This document shows positions 34,934-48,245 of a stretch of 64,000 nt of DNA, piece by piece; the first letter of the stretch is position 1; every line of letters starts with the position of its first letter. The position numbers were made by a program, and so were the translations under genes. Under the pieces are notes generated by a model. That model did not search any database. It was not told where the DNA came from and saw only the letters and a list, made by a program, of their open reading frames with translations. The DNA lies in NCBI GenBank assembly GCA_029531795.1, contig JAPEIS010000002.1:248001-312000 (forward strand), read 5' to 3'. This DNA comes from Sclerotinia nivalis (taxonomy: Eukaryota > Ascomycota > Leotiomycetes > Helotiales > Sclerotiniaceae).

Positions 34934-37900
34934 CTAATCTATGAGTTCATCTCGTCCACTTTCGGTATCCATATTTCCATCCGACATTTGCATACTCGAT
35001 CTTCGACTTCCTTCATCTGTTCCTGATGTAAGAGATATAACTGCATCCAACCAACTTTGTGAACCGGTCCTAAGAACTAAATATGGGTTGATATCCTGAC
35101 TGAAATACTTTTCCTTCCTGGTCGTACTCCTTGCCCCTCCTTCAAGGGCTGACATAGCTGCTCGAGTTGTTCTCATTCTTTTGGTTTTTGGTGCTTTTGT
35201 ACTTCCGCCTTGACTAAGTAGATTGCTCAGACGAACTCGATCGTTTTGTAGACGTGCATCGTAAGATACTATGGATCTCACATACGGGGCGACATCAAGT
35301 ATAATGAGATTCATGGTTCGATCAAAGCACGAAGCTTCAAGATTTCCGGTGGACCAAACGTATGCCTTTTCGGCCTCTGAAATAGGATCAAATGCCAAGC
35401 TCAAATCGCGGCGAGTTATAGCATTACTATCAGGACATGATTGAGATCGGATGAGGTTTTGAACTTGTCTCTCAGTCGGCCCATCAAGTTCTCGATGAAT
35501 TTCCCAACCATGTTCGACATGTTGACGAATTTGAAGAACTTCCCTAGCTCGAGACTTCATCCATAAAGATATATTGATACTTGTCTCGTCATAAATAGCT
35601 TGTGGCGATACGTCAAGTAATTGATTAGCGAGAGTATAATCTTCTCTCGTTTTGCTAGACAATTTTGGGTGACTAGCATCAATGATAACCTATTTTCATT
35701 AGCAAAAAGTAGACGTGGTGCCAATTGGGTAAGACTTACCTGGCTATCTGCGCCAAAGCTAAAATGCGAGAAACAATCTGCAGCACTCATACCTTCGGTA
35801 AAGTCGTCGTACATAATCAAAGCAGCTCGTTCAGTGGCCCGATCATTGGCGGAATCTTTGATCTTTTTCGCCCAAGTGCTGATGTCTAGGTTTCGCTGCC
35901 AATCCCCTACATCAATACCCCAACCATTCCAAGATTCATGTAAGGTTTCTTCTTCGATATCGATGTAAGGACGTTGACTCTCAAGAGCGTCTTGAGAGAG
36001 CCAGCCCATACCAGTGTGATAAGTATCCTCGCTAACAACGCGGTACTTCTCACCATGCTCATCAAGATCGCATCCTAAAGGTAAACGGGGGTAAAACCAC
36101 TCCATCCCAGCTTTACGATCTCCAACTGCAAATTGGCACCAGAACTCCAGCTCTGTCAAAGAACCACGGAGGTCTGATGCTCGACTCTCATATAAAGCCT
36201 TCACTGCCTCGCGGCGAATGACATGACCTTCATTGGCAGCTACCAGTAGCATATAATCCACGGCGAGATCGGTAGGCACCGCATTAAAGCGTATGATTGC
36301 GTGCAAGGATAGAGCAGCAATTGGCACCACAGCCTCATCATTACAAGTCATAATAATTGGTCGTTTGCTTTGGGCAATCAGAAGCATAACCGTTTGCCAA
36401 AATCCTCTGTCCTCCTCATATAGAATGTCAATTTCTTCTAGTAGTATTAAGGATTGTTTTTGTTGCTTTGCTGGCCCCTTTGGTGCTGTTGTGTCCTTGC
36501 TGACATCCGGTTTGGTTGCACTTGGTTCAACATCCTTGCCTACAGGTTTTGGTTTCATTGGCACTTTGGATGTAAAAAATGAATTCATGGTGCCCTGACG
36601 ACCGCTCTTTAAGTCCTCAGCTACGGCATTAGACAAACGTTCTTCGTCATCATTTGCATTCGTGGGTATTTTGTCGATTTTGGATCTTTGGACTAAATGA
36701 TTCCTAGTCATATCTCCAACTTTGTCCATAACCTCTTTCCCACTTCTTTTAGAGTTAGGATTGATTTCAAACACTTCGAATCCAAGTTCTTTTGCAACAG
36801 CAAATACTGTGGCAGACTTGCCACATCCATGTGGCCCACTCATAACGACCGCATTGGCAAGGCGCTTGGAATCCTTGGAGCCTTTTGCAATCAAATCACC
36901 AGATCGCACGACTGTCTTCTTGACCAGACCTGAACCTCCTAACAAGTCCCCATCTTCTGGCTCCGTTATTTCACCCATCTCATTATCTTCTTCGCCACTT
37001 GAAACTACAAAACCATCCAGCTTTTTCGATTTTCGCTTCCTCTTTCCAGGCAGCTCCCCTTTCGATGACGCGGATTTCTTTGTGACCTTACTTTCAGCAG
37101 AACCTGATTCTACTGACATTACTGTCAATTTCTGCAACCATTCTTTCAATATAAAAGCCTCTGGTCCAGTTTGTAAGACTTCCTCCGCGCTGTTAGGTGC
37201 ATACTTCTGCGTCCAGGATTGATTCTCACATTCAGCCTTATCGAATGCTGATAGTGAAGTGGCGATTGAGTTGTAAACATTTGTAAGAGCAGGATGAATA
37301 TTTGAACGTTTTGTATCTCGCTCTTGAATCTCGTCATCACTCGACTCCTCATGCGCGACTGGCTGCAGCTTGGAGACAAGTTCTCTTCGAACCCTACGTT
37401 GGAGATTCGGGCCTGATTCGATGTGTTTCGACGGTACACGAAGACAAGGAGAAATTGGAGCAAAGTCATCAATATGGAGGTCTTGGATGCTATTGATTGC
37501 TTCCTCAATTCGTAACTCCGCTGTAAAAGTATTGATAATATCTTCATTTTTAACGATTTCAACTGCTTGATACTTCGCTCCTTTCTTGCCGCTGCGGGAT
37601 TTTCCATCCAATGTGCTGGTAGAGGAAGTGTTTGAATCTTCCTCATCTCCTTCTCCACGTACATGTACCATTCCAGACCATGGCCAAGCTGGCTCAATGG
37701 CACCAGGAAATTTTGGAGTTTTGGGAGCGGCTCCGAAGCCTCCAAAAACTGGTGGGGCTTGGTTTACTTCATTTGAACGTGGTCGGCCAAAAGTGGATAG
37801 AATCTTTGACGGTGATGGTGGTCTACCCAGGGAAGACCTTCCTTGTTCCGCTTGCTGTGCCTTCGACGGTTCCTGTACTTCTTCTTGCACTGGTGCTTTC

Positions 37901-38946
37901 TTTTTTGCAGTTTTCCACCATGGAACAACATCTACTCCATTTCCTTTCCTTGATGTTACCTCTTTTATATTTTTCACGTCCGTCAAAATTGTTTCAGTGC
38001 TCGATGTGGAGATTTTAATGCCTTTGAGAATATTCTCTATCTTAGCCCCAACTTCGGAAGCTGGAGTTTGTCCACCGCCATAGCCAATGACAATGATCTT
38101 TGAATTTGGCTCTTCGTCAACAGCGGATTTTTTGGCCCTTCCTTTCTTTTTTGGGGGAACATTTTTCTTGGGCGGTGATCCTATGGTACCAGTCTTCGGG
38201 TTGAATTGTAGGACTTTTTTAGGCCTAAGAGTGTCATCAGTTGTCTGTTTTGTGGAATCGTCTGCAGATGATTCTAAGCTCGACTTGGCTTCCTCGAAAG
38301 CTTTGATTTCAGACGCAGGCTCCTCAACCGAGTTGTTTTCAGGTGGTGATGAGACTTTAATGTTGAATGATATGCCATGGGATGAAAATGTTTCGTTCGT
38401 GGGCACTTCTGCTTCTTTTGACTTGGTGATGGTAGCCTGTTTGCGCTTCGAGGTTCGCAGTTGCTTCGATGCTTTTGTTGGCGTAGTGGTCGTAGTGGCT
38501 GTGAACGGTCCTTCTGTCTCCACCTTCGTTGTAGCTTCAGCTTCCGGGGAGGTAGTCTTTCGACGTTTTCTCCTACCATTATTAGGGTCAACCTCTAATA
38601 AATCTGCTTGTTCTCCATTTGTAATTTCGGATGAGTGTGAAGTTCCATTCTGTTGCGTTGCGTCGTTTCGCGCAATCGATGACTTCACATTTCGCACACT
38701 TTTCCTTTGCCCTCTTTTAGGTGCCTTTTCAATCTCTGGTCCGTTTTGAATTTGGATCGACTGTGCCTGAGTCGGTTCTGAGATTTGATCAGTTTTGACT
38801 CCTTCAGTGCCATAATTCAAAACTCGCAATGAGTTCTCAGAAGAAAACATACTCAATGGCTTCTGAAAGAAAGGATGTACAGTCTTTTCCTGTCCCTCCT
38901 CTTGGAGAGGGTTCATGACTTTTGAGACCAGGACCGCCATTCGCAT
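34934..38946 (-). CDS. ELG1: Elg1/ATAD5-type RFC-like clamp unloader
   Basis: Two exons (38946-35740 and 35689-34934) are joined across a 50-bp intron in phase 0 (donor GTAAGT), giving 1320 aa. A HPFFQKP box at residues 24-30 resembles the PCNA-interacting segment of Elg1. A long disordered Lys/Ser-rich region follows (about 50-600). The AAA+ domain has Walker A GPHGCGKS at about 704-711 and a Walker B-like LILLEEIDIL at about 830-840. MTCNDE sits at the sensor 1 position. Elg1 replaces Rfc1 in an RFC-like complex that unloads PCNA/SUMO-PCNA after replication and so protects the genome and telomeres. The start could be 38946 or 38940 (MAVLVSK). It shares a 425-bp divergent promoter with the UTP8 gene. 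Confidence 0.9.
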
Positions 38947-39371
38947 GCGACAAAGTTTAAAATGGTTAAACGCGAACCTAACGCGTTTTTCAAGACTCCA
39001 AATCTCAAGTAATCATTTCAAAATGAAAGGAAAACAATCATAAACTTGATAAGAAGTTTCAGAATAGGATTAGAATATAGAACAAAAAGTTCAGGATATA
39101 GAGAAAAAGGAATTCAAAGTAAAAAGCAATCTGTAGTGAATTTCAGGTATCAGAAGTTCAAGTCGGGAACCGCGTTCTAATGAATTACACTTTAACTATT
39201 TTCATAAATACTTTAGTGCTCATAAGCCTGGTCATGAAATTTATGCACGGCAGAATTAATTCACCGCTTAGAGAAATTTCAAAATTTTGGTTCTTTTACT
39301 TTGCGCAAATCTTCAATCCAGTTGTTGTCGATACATTGGAATTTTTTGGTGCTATAATTCTAATTGTTAAA
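38947..39371. promoter_or_regulatory. Divergent intergenic promoter between ELG1 and UTP8
   Basis: A 425-bp AT-rich gap separates the two start codons on opposite strands. No other gene fits. I infer that it holds both promoters. Confidence 0.6.
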
Positions 39372-42181
39372 ATGTCGTCTAGAATATCTTTACAGCAGCC
39401 ATATGTGGTCGCGACATTACCGCGATCGAAACAGGCGCAATATGTGGTTGGAGAAGTTTATGGTGGTTCACCTGGATCAAAAAAGAGAAAGAGGTCAGAA
39501 TTGGCTGTTGGAATTCATGGAGAAGGTGTGAACTTATACGAAGTAAGATCATGCAGAGATCTCTTGGGCATCTTCAAATATTAATGGCTTCTTAGGTATC
39601 CTCTTCGAAACTACTTACTTCTTACGCTCTGCCTCCCGATACTTCCTTTTCTTGCCCGCCATACTCCTACAGGTCGAAAACTACAAAAATTAAAACCGAG
39701 CGAAGAACGTATGTTTCGACATCTGGCTCCGAGGACCAAGTCACACTGTTCCATGATACTACGGAAGGGACTAGCGCAGCTCAATCGACAACAGTCACAC
39801 ACAAGATTAGTCAATCGAAAGCGCCCGTGGTGCATTTGGGTGCTCTAGCCTCCTCGGGATCAAATACGGTCAAAAAGTCGGAAATATTGATTGTGAAGAA
39901 GGACGGTGAGATCCAATGCTTAGATGGCGAGAGCCTTCTGTTATTATGGTCTTCGCCTGCCACTGCTCTGGGCCGAGCTTCATCAATGTCAATGACCAAC
40001 ATCGAGGTAGAATATGCGCACATCACAAATGCTTACTCTGCCGGTCAAGGAATCTTGAAAGGTCGCCAAGATGTTTTTTCATTCTTTCCACAAGAGGTAA
40101 CAGAGGATGGCTTCAATCCGGACATAATAATTGTGATCACGAAGTCAGATGTGGAGGAAGCTGGAGAGAGCGTGAGAACATTACATATTGTAACATTACC
40201 AAGAAAGGCGACTACACATTTGAATGGCAAAATACATTCAGTCGAATCTCTTTTGGACGCACCTCTACCAATTCATAAGGCTCCCAAGAAGAAAGGGACG
40301 GTCGGGAAAGCTTCGTTCGGCATCAACGTCTCTGCCGGTATTTTGCAAATACTCGAAGCTGAAGTGTTGACCACATTGGATTTACATGACGCATTGCCAA
40401 AGATCCAATCCGAGATTAGTACTCCTGGTACAGGATCGTTTCTTCGCCTTTCAAGCACTTCCATTATTATGTCGACTCAACAGGCTATTAGCATTCTCAG
40501 CCCAAAATATGAGTCTGTGTTAGCTACGATCAAGTTGGATGATGAAACCAACAAAGAATCACTTAAGCGAAAGCGAGACTCTGATGATAAGCAGAGGCCA
40601 CGATTAGATATTCCTGCCCAATTCATATCCTACTATCCTAAGCTTGGAACAGCTCTGGCCATCTCAGACAATGAACTCATTGCCGTTCAGGTTGATAATC
40701 AACCTGGTCAAGGATCGAAATCTCGAGCTTTTGGACTTTTAATTGACTCCCTTGGCTGTTCGGATCCACAAGTTGTACGCTCCAAACCAGGAAAGGAGCC
40801 ATCCCATGGAAAATGGCTTTTCGTGGACCATTATCTTCCAGGATCGATGGGCATGAAAGAGGACGCATGGGTAAACGTGACGAGGGAACCTGAGAGGTGT
40901 GTCAAAAGTGGAGATACTTCAGGGTTCGAAAAGTCTTTGGGCAATAAGTTCGATCAAGAATGGAGTACCGAATCATCCGAAAATCCTGCAGATAAAGTTG
41001 CAAAAATAGAACTCTCCGAAGTCGATCGCAGATGGATATTATACGCACTTAGTAAAATTTTCAACTGGTCTCAGGACCTCGAAGGGGTTTTTGAGCTTTC
41101 TATTGTTTTCTATCCTCCGAGACTTTTCAGGTGGTTGCTTCAAACAGGAAACATGACAATTGTCAACATCGAGTCTGCATTGAGACAGGAAATACGAACC
41201 TCACTTTCCGGTCCAATACCTGCTGGTCAGCTTGTCAATGCTATTGTGAAGCTGGATAGGGAAATGGAACTGTTACTTCAGCTTGTTTCCTCAAACCTGC
41301 TTGGAGCGGCTGAACTTCTTCATGCGATTCGAAAGTTAATGGAAACCATGGATTTGTTTGAAATCGGAGATCCTTCAAGTCCAAAGCAAGCATTGTTGAC
41401 AAATGGAGAGGACGCAACCCTGGAAAATGGCAATGCTGAAGAGGAGGTACAAAGGCTTGAAGCCGAGGCCGAAGATGATTTACAACTTGCCGAATTCCAG
41501 TTAGGAGAAGGTTCTGGTGTCAGAGGTGAAGCGTTAAATGTGGCTCTCTCGAAACTCTATACATGTCCAGATAACAGCATTACGGAAGCTCTACAAACAA
41601 CCTTTACAAGTCAAGAGACGGTCTCACTAATCTATATTTTGAGAGTGGAATTGGCTAAAGGTGGGTGGACTGGTCGATACCTTGATATCTTGGAATTAGA
41701 TGACGACGAGGTTGAGGCTCCTGATAACTCTATCATACTCATTTCCAGCTTACTCAACAATTGCGTCGATGCTCTTGCCGCTGGTGGGTGGTTAACTGGA
41801 AATGCTAGACTGATCAATGGTGATCAATCCGAATCTGAAGCATTTATTGGGACGTTAAAGATGGAAGTTAGTGCCGCCTTAGAAGGTATTGAGACGGCCA
41901 TTTATTTGAAGGGCCTGACATCTGAAATGGTCCGCTATGGAGACTCCGTGCTTAAGGGTCTTGGACATGAAGATACAGGACGCATGGCCAAGTCAATATT
42001 GACACTTCCTTCAGGGGAGAAAGATGTCTCGATGTTACCAATTGGTCTGAAAGCAGAGAAACAAATTTCACGCCTTCGTGTCGGAGCTGGAGGAGAAATT
42101 CAGAAGAGAAGCAAGAGAGATATCGGTCGACTCTTGAGCAAACAGGTTGGGAAATATACTCGAGAGAGAATTGTCTTGTGA
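39372..42181 (+). CDS. UTP8: Utp8-type U3 snoRNA-associated / ribosome biogenesis protein
   Basis: Two exons (39372-39542, 39596-42181) are joined in phase 0 (donor GTAAGA, acceptor CTTAG), giving 918 aa. The start MSSRISLQQPYVVATLPR, then KRKRSELAVGIHGEG and, across the intron, SSSKLLTSYALPP match the N-terminal beta-propeller of fungal Utp8 as I recall it. The C-terminal half is helical with an acidic patch (EEEVQRLEAEAEDD, about 545) and a basic end (RSKRDIGRLLSKQVGKYTRE). Utp8 belongs to the t-UTP/UtpA part of the small-subunit processome and in yeast also helps tRNA export. The size fits the family. Assignment is from motif memory; another nucleolar propeller protein is the alternative. 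Confidence 0.7.
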
Positions 42182-42958
42182 TAGGGTTTACTATTTAATA
42201 ATTGGTCGGAAGGAATACAAAAATCAAAGTTCTTGTTCATATTTTTCAGAGTTGCCCACTAGCCACTCTCCACATATCACCCGTAAGAGTTATGCACAGT
42301 CAAAAGAATGTGTCACAAACTTGTTCAACGTCATTTAGCGATCCTATAACAATCTCCTACTGATCGCCCTCATTTTCTCCCTGCATACTGAGGCACAGGC
42401 TTATACTCGGTGGGTATGTCGACGCAGCAGTTCATCATATACGATTTCTACGGAAAAGTTGTCTAATTCGGGTTTACGGGTACTAGACAGCCCTGTTCAT
42501 ATCCAAGGATTCTCCACATTTTTCTTGAGATTAATCAGCCGTTCTTCTGATTCGTTTGATTTGTCTAATGTTCTCACCCGCGACGTCACAATTGTATTGG
42601 ACCCAGCCTCTATTTTTCCTTTACTAGTTTGTTCTATTGTACTTCTACGGGTCTTCTTGGAACTTCTTATCCACATTAATTTTCATGTTTTAAGTGAATT
42701 TGTATAATTATTTGAGAACAAGTCGACGTGAACCTCTTTTACTTTTACTCAGCATTTGGGCCTCATCGTGGAGAGCTACTGCGGGGTAACATATTCACAA
42801 AGTGGTCACGTTGCAGCACCGAAATCCACTTCACTGCAGCAGAAATACAGCACATCGCATATCCCAATTTTCATCGCTACGTTTACATTTCATAATGACT
42901 TTATAGTCAACGTCTTCCCTTCATTTCGAAATCTAAATTCATACATTAAACCTTCGAG
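42182..42958. other. Intergenic, promoter of the next gene
   Basis: No gene seen. Open frames here are short and not conserved in appearance. Confidence 0.55.
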
Positions 42959-45644
42959 ATGAGTTTTGGTGAATCTCCTTCAGATATCATAATTGTGGTA
43001 GCTTTTTGCCGCGAATTATACCGAAAATGTCGAGCAGCAGGTGGTGAATATGATGAAATAAGTCGAGAAGTTCGTGGTTTACATACCGTTCTTAAGCATC
43101 TAAAATCAGCAGTCAAAGATGGGGATTCTCCACTCAATAGGAACCGAAGTATATGGGTAAGACAATTGGCACCAATTATTTGGGATTGCGATTTTACCCT
43201 GAAGCAGCTTAATGGACTGTTGTTGGAATATGGAAGACTATTCGAGGGGAGTGGGGTTGAAAATGGTAGTAGTAAGATTTCGTGGGATAAAAAGAGGTTT
43301 GGAAGTAATGAGATGGATCGATTGGGCGCGATTAGAGTGAAGTTGATATCGCATAAAACGAGTTTGACAGTATTCCTGGATACCATACAATTACAAGAAA
43401 ATGGGAAGATGAAAATGGGTTTAAATGTACAGGGGGAACAGCTAGATATCATTTTGGACAAGGTAGACCATATTGCAGCGAAGATGAGCCACAGAGGTGG
43501 GCCTTTTATGACCAGTTCTGAGAACGGTGATAAGGAAGTTTGGAAACAGTTCAGGAGGGGACTGATTTTGGAAGGATTTTCTAGTGATGTTTTGCAACAG
43601 CACAAGGTATTTGGATATTCTAATTCTGATAGAACAATGACTTTCATACTAACCATAACTAGGATGTCCTAAGAGCATATATACGGCAAATGGAGCAAGA
43701 TGGCCTACTTGTCGGAGAACCACCTACACCTCAAATGCGCAGTCCAGTGAGCCCCCATACTGAACGTTGGATTAACTTAACACATTCCGAATCATCTCAC
43801 GTACAACCACTTCCTTTCAATTCTATTGGTAGTGATGACAGTGGGGCAAAAGAAATGATACAGCGGGAAGACAATGTGGAAAGACTAAAACCAGAGCCTC
43901 ATTTGGATCCATGGTTCGAAGGACAACCGGAGCGACAATCTACTCCTATTCGTCGTCAATTATCTCCACCCTTAACTCCCAAAATGTCAGCCGCACACCT
44001 TACAAAGCCAGAATGGCAAGAGGATACAAGCGGCTCAGAATCTGACACGTCATCTATACATCGACATCAGACGAAATCTCCACCCAATATAATTCAAACA
44101 AGTGACCTGTCCCTCCTTCCTTTCCTCGCAACCCCACAACTTCTTCCTCCACCAGCTCCATCAGCTTATCACTCACAGTCTCACCCCAACGAAGCAACAC
44201 GATCTATGGCTCTTAGACCAAACCGAAGTTCTGACAGGGCATCATCACTACGTACACGCCGCGTACGATTTGATCTTTCAGACCGTCAACCATCACCTAA
44301 AATCAATACACCTGTCACTGAAACTAGTCCGAGACATGATTCCACAATACCTATGGCGAGACTCGCACCTGATTCATATGGAAATGAGATTCCGCCTGAT
44401 GCAAAATGGACAAAGGTTAAGAGATCTTTGATATCGTCTGAAGTTCTGAATCAGGATGGAAGACGGTATGAAGCGTAAGTTATTACTCATATCTGCTATT
44501 TTCATAATTATAAATTATACGGGTATTGACAAAATATCATAGTCGTCCAGAATTTGTAGCAATATTGGGTATTCTTACCAAAGATGAAATTCAGAACTAC
44601 GCTTCCCGCTCCTATACCTTGAGAGAAGAACGATGGCGTAAACATCATCAAGCATCAATTGGTCCTGAAGAAAGATCTACAAAGGAAAAGCTTTCGGGAA
44701 CAAGACGAAGAAGAAACTCATCGTCTTCTAAGAGTTCATTTGGTGGGAATAGTACCTCGGACTCAGACTCTGACTCGGGCTGGAACTCAGACTCAGAGTC
44801 AGAATCGAGCTCGAACTCAGACTCGAAATCAGACTCAGACTCAGCTTCAGACTCGGACTCGGATTCGGATGATGATAGCCGCCGAAATAAGAGAAAAGGC
44901 CAAGATGAAAGAGAAAGCAAGATGCATAACAGAGAAGACCTTCGTGAGAGAGGAGAAAGAGGAGACGGAGAAGACAGAGCAGAACGACGAGAGTGCATGG
45001 AAAGAAACGAACGCGATCGCGAATCCTCTTATACCTTCTCTCCTACCTCCGCAACATACCCGTCTTCTCCCCAAAACCAACCCCAGCCTTTCTCCAACTT
45101 ACCAGACACAGTCCCAATCAACACACCTAGTCTCTCGAGTATCTCCGGCTTAAATCAATCACTACATGGATACGCACCACCTCCAATTCCATTTCCTCCA
45201 CAACAGGCTTATCCACAACAACCCATTTACGCAATCCGAAATCAACAGCCATACGCTCAAGGACCTCCATATCCCGATCAATTCCTATCTCCCCACCTCT
45301 ACGCCGATTCCCCGCACTCATCTTTCTCATCCATACCTACTTATCCTCCCTCCCAATCACCAAGTTTTCGTCCCTTTTCTCCTTCCTCCAATAAACCCTA
45401 CAATCCAGAGTACACCCCTCGTCGCCGTAGCCATCATCATTCTCATTCCCATCATTCTCGGAATCGCGATCACAATACTCATAGATCGAGAAATAGGGAT
45501 AGAGATAGAGATGCAAGTGGTAGTACATTCGGAAGAGCACCTATGACAGGTAGTGGGTGGCGTGATCATCTTGCTGTGGCGGGGATTGGGGGCGCGGCGT
45601 TGGGATTTCTAACTATGTTGAGCGAGACTGCTGATGGATTTTAG
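42959..45644 (+). CDS. Large hypothetical protein: fungal N-terminal helical domain, Ser/Asp repeat, His/Arg-rich tail
   Basis: Three exons (42959-43606, 43663-44474, 44543-45644), both introns with clean GT-AG ends, give 853 aa. The N-terminus (SPSDIIIVVAFCRELYRKCR, then EYDEISREVRGLHTVL) is the helical domain found at the start of many large fungal proteins of unknown function. The middle is Pro/Ser-rich. Residues from about 510 contain RPEFVAILGILTKDEIQNY and then a Ser-Asp dipeptide tract (about 44757-44880). After this come a charged Arg/Glu helix, a Pro/Tyr-rich part and a His/Arg-rich stretch. The last 40 residues end in a small hydrophobic segment (HLAVAGIGGAALGFL). Function unknown. 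It is probably a scaffold; the N-terminal domain type is often linked to signalling NLR-like proteins, but no NTPase is present. Confidence 0.8.
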
Positions 45645-47822
45645 GGGTGGTGTCTGAGGTTGTTAGTAGGTTGTGATTTATTCTGGGGGGATGGGGACGG
45701 GTGATGTGATGTGATGGTATGGGGAAATGGATGAAATGAATGGATGAAATGATATGACATGACATGAAATGAATTTATGACTGGGAGGTTAGGGCGTGGG
45801 ACTGTATGTTTTGGTATGGAAACGGAGTCTATGGAATGGATTTGACGGATTGATGATTGAACGATGATTTTGAAACTGGGCGTGTATCAATATCATCGAC
45901 TATACCTTTTCATTCATGGTTTTATTTTCTTCTCTAGGGTTATTTCCAAATTCACATGATCTCAGTAACAAAATACCAGCAATACCAGCAATGACACCGA
46001 CACCATGCATACATTTACTCTGCCTTTTATTTTCTAAGGTAAGCTCAGATATCCAATATCTATCGCCCTCATTTCCAAGCCAATGAGCCTTACTACTTTT
46101 TAAAAATAATGGCATCCTCAATACATATCTCCCTAGCAGGTATTCCGAATTCCATGCTCATGAATTAAATTAAATAGATGAGGCATATAACTGAATGAAT
46201 GGCTAGAATATGTCGGTATATTAAAATCAGAAATTCAGTCTTCTATTCACATAAGAATATCTCATTTACGCCGCTATCAGCTATCACGCCATCATCTTAA
46301 ATTCGCATATATTATACACACATTCAAACCTCATCATCTCATCATCTTTCATTCATACAGATACCCTAGTATATCAAGCTCGCGATGAACTAACACATAA
46401 CCATATTCATCGATCTCTGTGCTAAATCATCCGTAAGAAATAATCTCAATCTTAATCTACAATACAGTAACCATAACCTTAGAAAATAACGACAAAAATG
46501 CCGGTAAGGTTACAGTATCACATTTCCATCCGCACCCTCCCCTCGAAAATTTCCACTCAAGCTCCACGACGATTAACACTCATAAACTCAACGATGATTA
46601 ACAGAACATTGACCGAACATTTGTTTTGTTTTGTTTATCTTTTACCTTTTAACTTTTAACTTTTAGATGTGTAAATGTAAATGGCCTCGCATGCATGAAG
46701 ATATATATTAACAATCATTGGGATGGGGGGATATTCCCCGCCTCTTACAGGTGTAGGTAGGTAGGTAGGTAGGTAGGTACCAGGTGCTAGGTAGACGAGT
46801 TGATCAGGGATTTTCCTGGATTTTGGTGCGTTGTGGAGAGGGATATCTTTTGGAGTCTAGGATCTTGGGTCTTGGAGAAAAAGAAAACTGGGAAAGGGTA
46901 GGTAGGTAGGTAGGTAGGTAGGTAGGTAATAAATGGAAATTTTGATTCTGGGATTTTTGATTGTGCTTGTGCTTGTGCTTGTGCTTGTGCTTGTGCTTGT
47001 GAGGGTGAGTGTGAGGTGATTTGGCTGTGATTCGAGTGTGGTGATTGGAGGAAGCGTCTGCGGAAATCTCGGAGTGTGTACATGGTTGATGGATGAATGG
47101 ATGGATGGATGGATGGATGATACTGGCTTTGGGGTTATTATATTGATGGAATGAAGGTCGAATGATAAAATTGCAATTTTATGTATACAGTACGTGTTGT
47201 ACAAATTATATTGTGATCTCTGTATGTATCTCTCAGATTTTATATTGCGTTTTGAGAGTGAACAACATCTTATATCTTATCTAATTAGTTCACTGGTGGT
47301 TTTTTGTCTCTTTGATTGATTCTTGCAGAAATACAAAGCAGAACGTGCGATATTGAGGGTATTGTTCATTACTGAGGTATATTTGGGAGGATTTGTTTAT
47401 TTACTTGTTCGTTTGTTTTATTTGTTTCTTGATTGAGATTTTATATCACGAAGGAATTTGCGGTGGGGAGAACTTGGAGGCGAAGTAGAGGGTTTTACTA
47501 TTCTGGAGAAGTGCAATACTGATACCAGAAATTTGTAAGCTTTAGTATTTTTAGGCTCTGGGAATCGCATTGGGCATTGTGCATTGGGCGAATTTACACA
47601 CCTTCAGGCTCGCGGTACAAGGGAAAGATTGAGGAAGGGTTGAGTTAGGGTGAGACGAGATAATTCGCATTTCCTACAAAAAAAGAATACTGTCAAGGAG
47701 CATCGATTCTCACACATCACACCAAAAAGAAGTTCCGAGCTCACGAGTGTTCTAAGGTCTGAAGTATTTCCGACCACGAATCAGGAGGCAGCAAATCATC
47801 ACTCCATCCAAGTCAAAAAGAA
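45645..47822. other. Intergenic with several microsatellites
   Basis: GTAG repeats at about 46750-46780 and 46897-46928, TGTGCT (about 6 copies) at about 46963-47000, and GGAT at about 47087-47117. The open frames over these tracts are low complexity. No gene seen. Confidence 0.6.
46963..47000. repeat. TGTGCT hexanucleotide microsatellite
   Basis: About six copies, close to GTAG and GGAT tracts in the same kilobase. Confidence 0.85.
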
Positions 47823-48245
47823 ATGTGCATCTACACCCTAACCCACCACACTTGTCCTCACACTTCTCTTCTACTACAAGAAAGATGTCCAGAATCATTG
47901 AGAAGAAGGAAGAGTGTAGGAGGTGGAAATTATGAGAGTCCGCCTTGTAGTTTTGAGAGGGGACGATTTGAGAGGTGGAAGAGGGAGGAGAAGGAAGAGA
48001 GGAGAGAGCAGATGGTTGAGAAGGAGAAGAGGATGGAAAGTGGGGAGGATGGGAGAACGTCTAAAAGGGATGTGGAGGAGAAGAATGGTGTGGAGGATGA
48101 AAGAAAGAGAGGAAGAAGCAAAATGGGAATGCAAAGTGAGTTTAGAGAGCGTTGGACGGAGGGCATGTGTGTTAAGTGTAAGGGGGAGAGGGAAGGAAAT
48201 AGGGTGGTGAGTTCTTTTTTTTCCATTCTTGGAAGACGGGGGTGA
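47823..48245 (+). CDS. Small Met-Cys family protein (140 aa), Arg/Glu-rich
   Basis: It starts ATG TGC (MCIYTLTHHTCPHTSLLL) with the Met-Cys-x-Tyr...Cys-x-His start seen in small fungal Cys proteins. ERCPESLRRR follows, then about 70 residues of Arg/Glu-rich charged helix and a terminal CVKC pair. There is no signal peptide or membrane span. It resembles the 11473-11942 gene in its Cys layout. Function unknown; the C-terminal CxxC with the N-terminal Cys/His could bind a metal. Confidence 0.55.
   Translation: MCIYTLTHHTCPHTSLLLQERCPESLRRRKSVGGGNYESPPCSFERGRFERWKREEKEERREQMVEKEKRMESGEDGRTSKRDVEEKNGVEDERKRGRSKMGMQSEFRERWTEGMCVKCKGEREGNRVVSSFFSILGRRG

Noticed and set aside
38087..38749. 220-codon plus-strand frame inside ELG1
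   Set aside because: Antisense shadow of the low-complexity N-terminal region; no motif.
46857..47204. Minus frames of about 100 codons with Thr-Ser-Thr-Ser and Pro-Thr-Tyr-Leu repeats
   Set aside because: Products of TGTGCT and GTAG microsatellites.
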